A program made the translations under genes and the position numbers. From Chloroflexota bacterium (GTDB lineage: Bacteria > Chloroflexota > Ktedonobacteria > Ktedonobacterales > Ktedonobacteraceae), in contig VBHI01000199.1 of assembly GCA_005881495.1 (NCBI GenBank), positions 11,537-75,536 of the forward strand: a stretch of DNA of 64,000 bases, in the 5' to 3' direction. Shown one piece after another: positions 63,924-64,000 of this stretch (within the stretch, counting starts at the first letter, position 1; the number at the start of each line of letters is the position of its first letter). The notes below the pieces were generated by a model, which was given only the letters and a program-made list of their open reading frames with translations, had not been told where the DNA came from and did not search any database.

Positions 63924-64000
63924 GTTATATTGTACCACAGGGACAGGTCAGACACAAGAGAATAGCAAATTTATCAGTTTCCTTGACTACTATTGGTCAT

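Noticed and set aside
1..64000. tRNA, rRNA, prophage or insertion sequence
   Set aside because: No GTTCGAATC-type T-loop, rRNA segment, transposase or integrase was found on either strand by reading the gaps and frames.

Overview
The window reads as a chromosomal segment from a filamentous, spore-forming type of Chloroflexota, most likely the class Ktedonobacteria. This is inferred from gene content: a prkA-yeaH-spoVR operon, several FHA and zinc-ribbon proteins with long Pro/Ser/Thr-rich linkers, DUF2203, an FHA-ABC exporter fusion, a MurA with Asp in place of the catalytic Cys, and dispersed GTAGGGGCC-type intergenic repeats. There is no rRNA, tRNA, transposase, prophage or CRISPR array. 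Most genes are housekeeping or regulatory and sit in short operons on both strands.

Layout. 1-6.4 kb: the tail of argininosuccinate synthase, a repeat-rich spacer, a nitroreductase, apt, mscL with a C-terminal zinc ribbon, and a four-gene ECF transporter operon (membrane protein, two ATPases, EcfT). 6.5-21 kb: mutS2, two hypothetical genes, signal peptidase I, uvrA behind a promoter and a perfect 22-bp inverted repeat, then a leftward run of a large membrane protein, DUF2203, prmC and a WecA/TagO-like transferase, followed by a molybdopterin oxidoreductase. 21-28.4 kb: the leftward operon prkA-yeaH-spoVR, in which both prkA and yeaH carry complete LAGLIDADG-type inteins. The yeaH intein splits the metal-binding DxSGS motif of the VWA domain.

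29-45 kb: a SAM hydroxide adenosyltransferase, a receiver-like multidomain protein, murA, a phytoene-desaturase-like oxidoreductase, a zinc-ribbon/FHA protein, a lipoprotein, a dnaA without dnaN, a stress-protein-like membrane protein, a two-gene FHA-membrane/TIR cassette whose products share a short Asn/Gly motif, and hflX.

44.5-58.6 kb is the most accessory-looking part. It holds a secreted-type propeller protein, two SnoaL-like proteins, an alpha/beta-hydrolase that seems to lack its catalytic residues, an FAD-dependent halogenase-like enzyme, a three-FHA ABC exporter, a ketosynthase next to a chain-length-factor-like partner (Cys replaced by Thr), and an aromatic-ring FAD monooxygenase. 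Together they suggest a small type II polyketide-like locus, although no acyl carrier protein was found in the window.

58.6-64 kb: an FGGY sugar kinase, a soluble MgtE-like regulator with PRC-barrel and CBS domains, a CTP synthase gene broken by an internal deletion plus frameshift, and an MBL-fold hydrolase. Identifications rest on motif recognition by eye; no database search was run.
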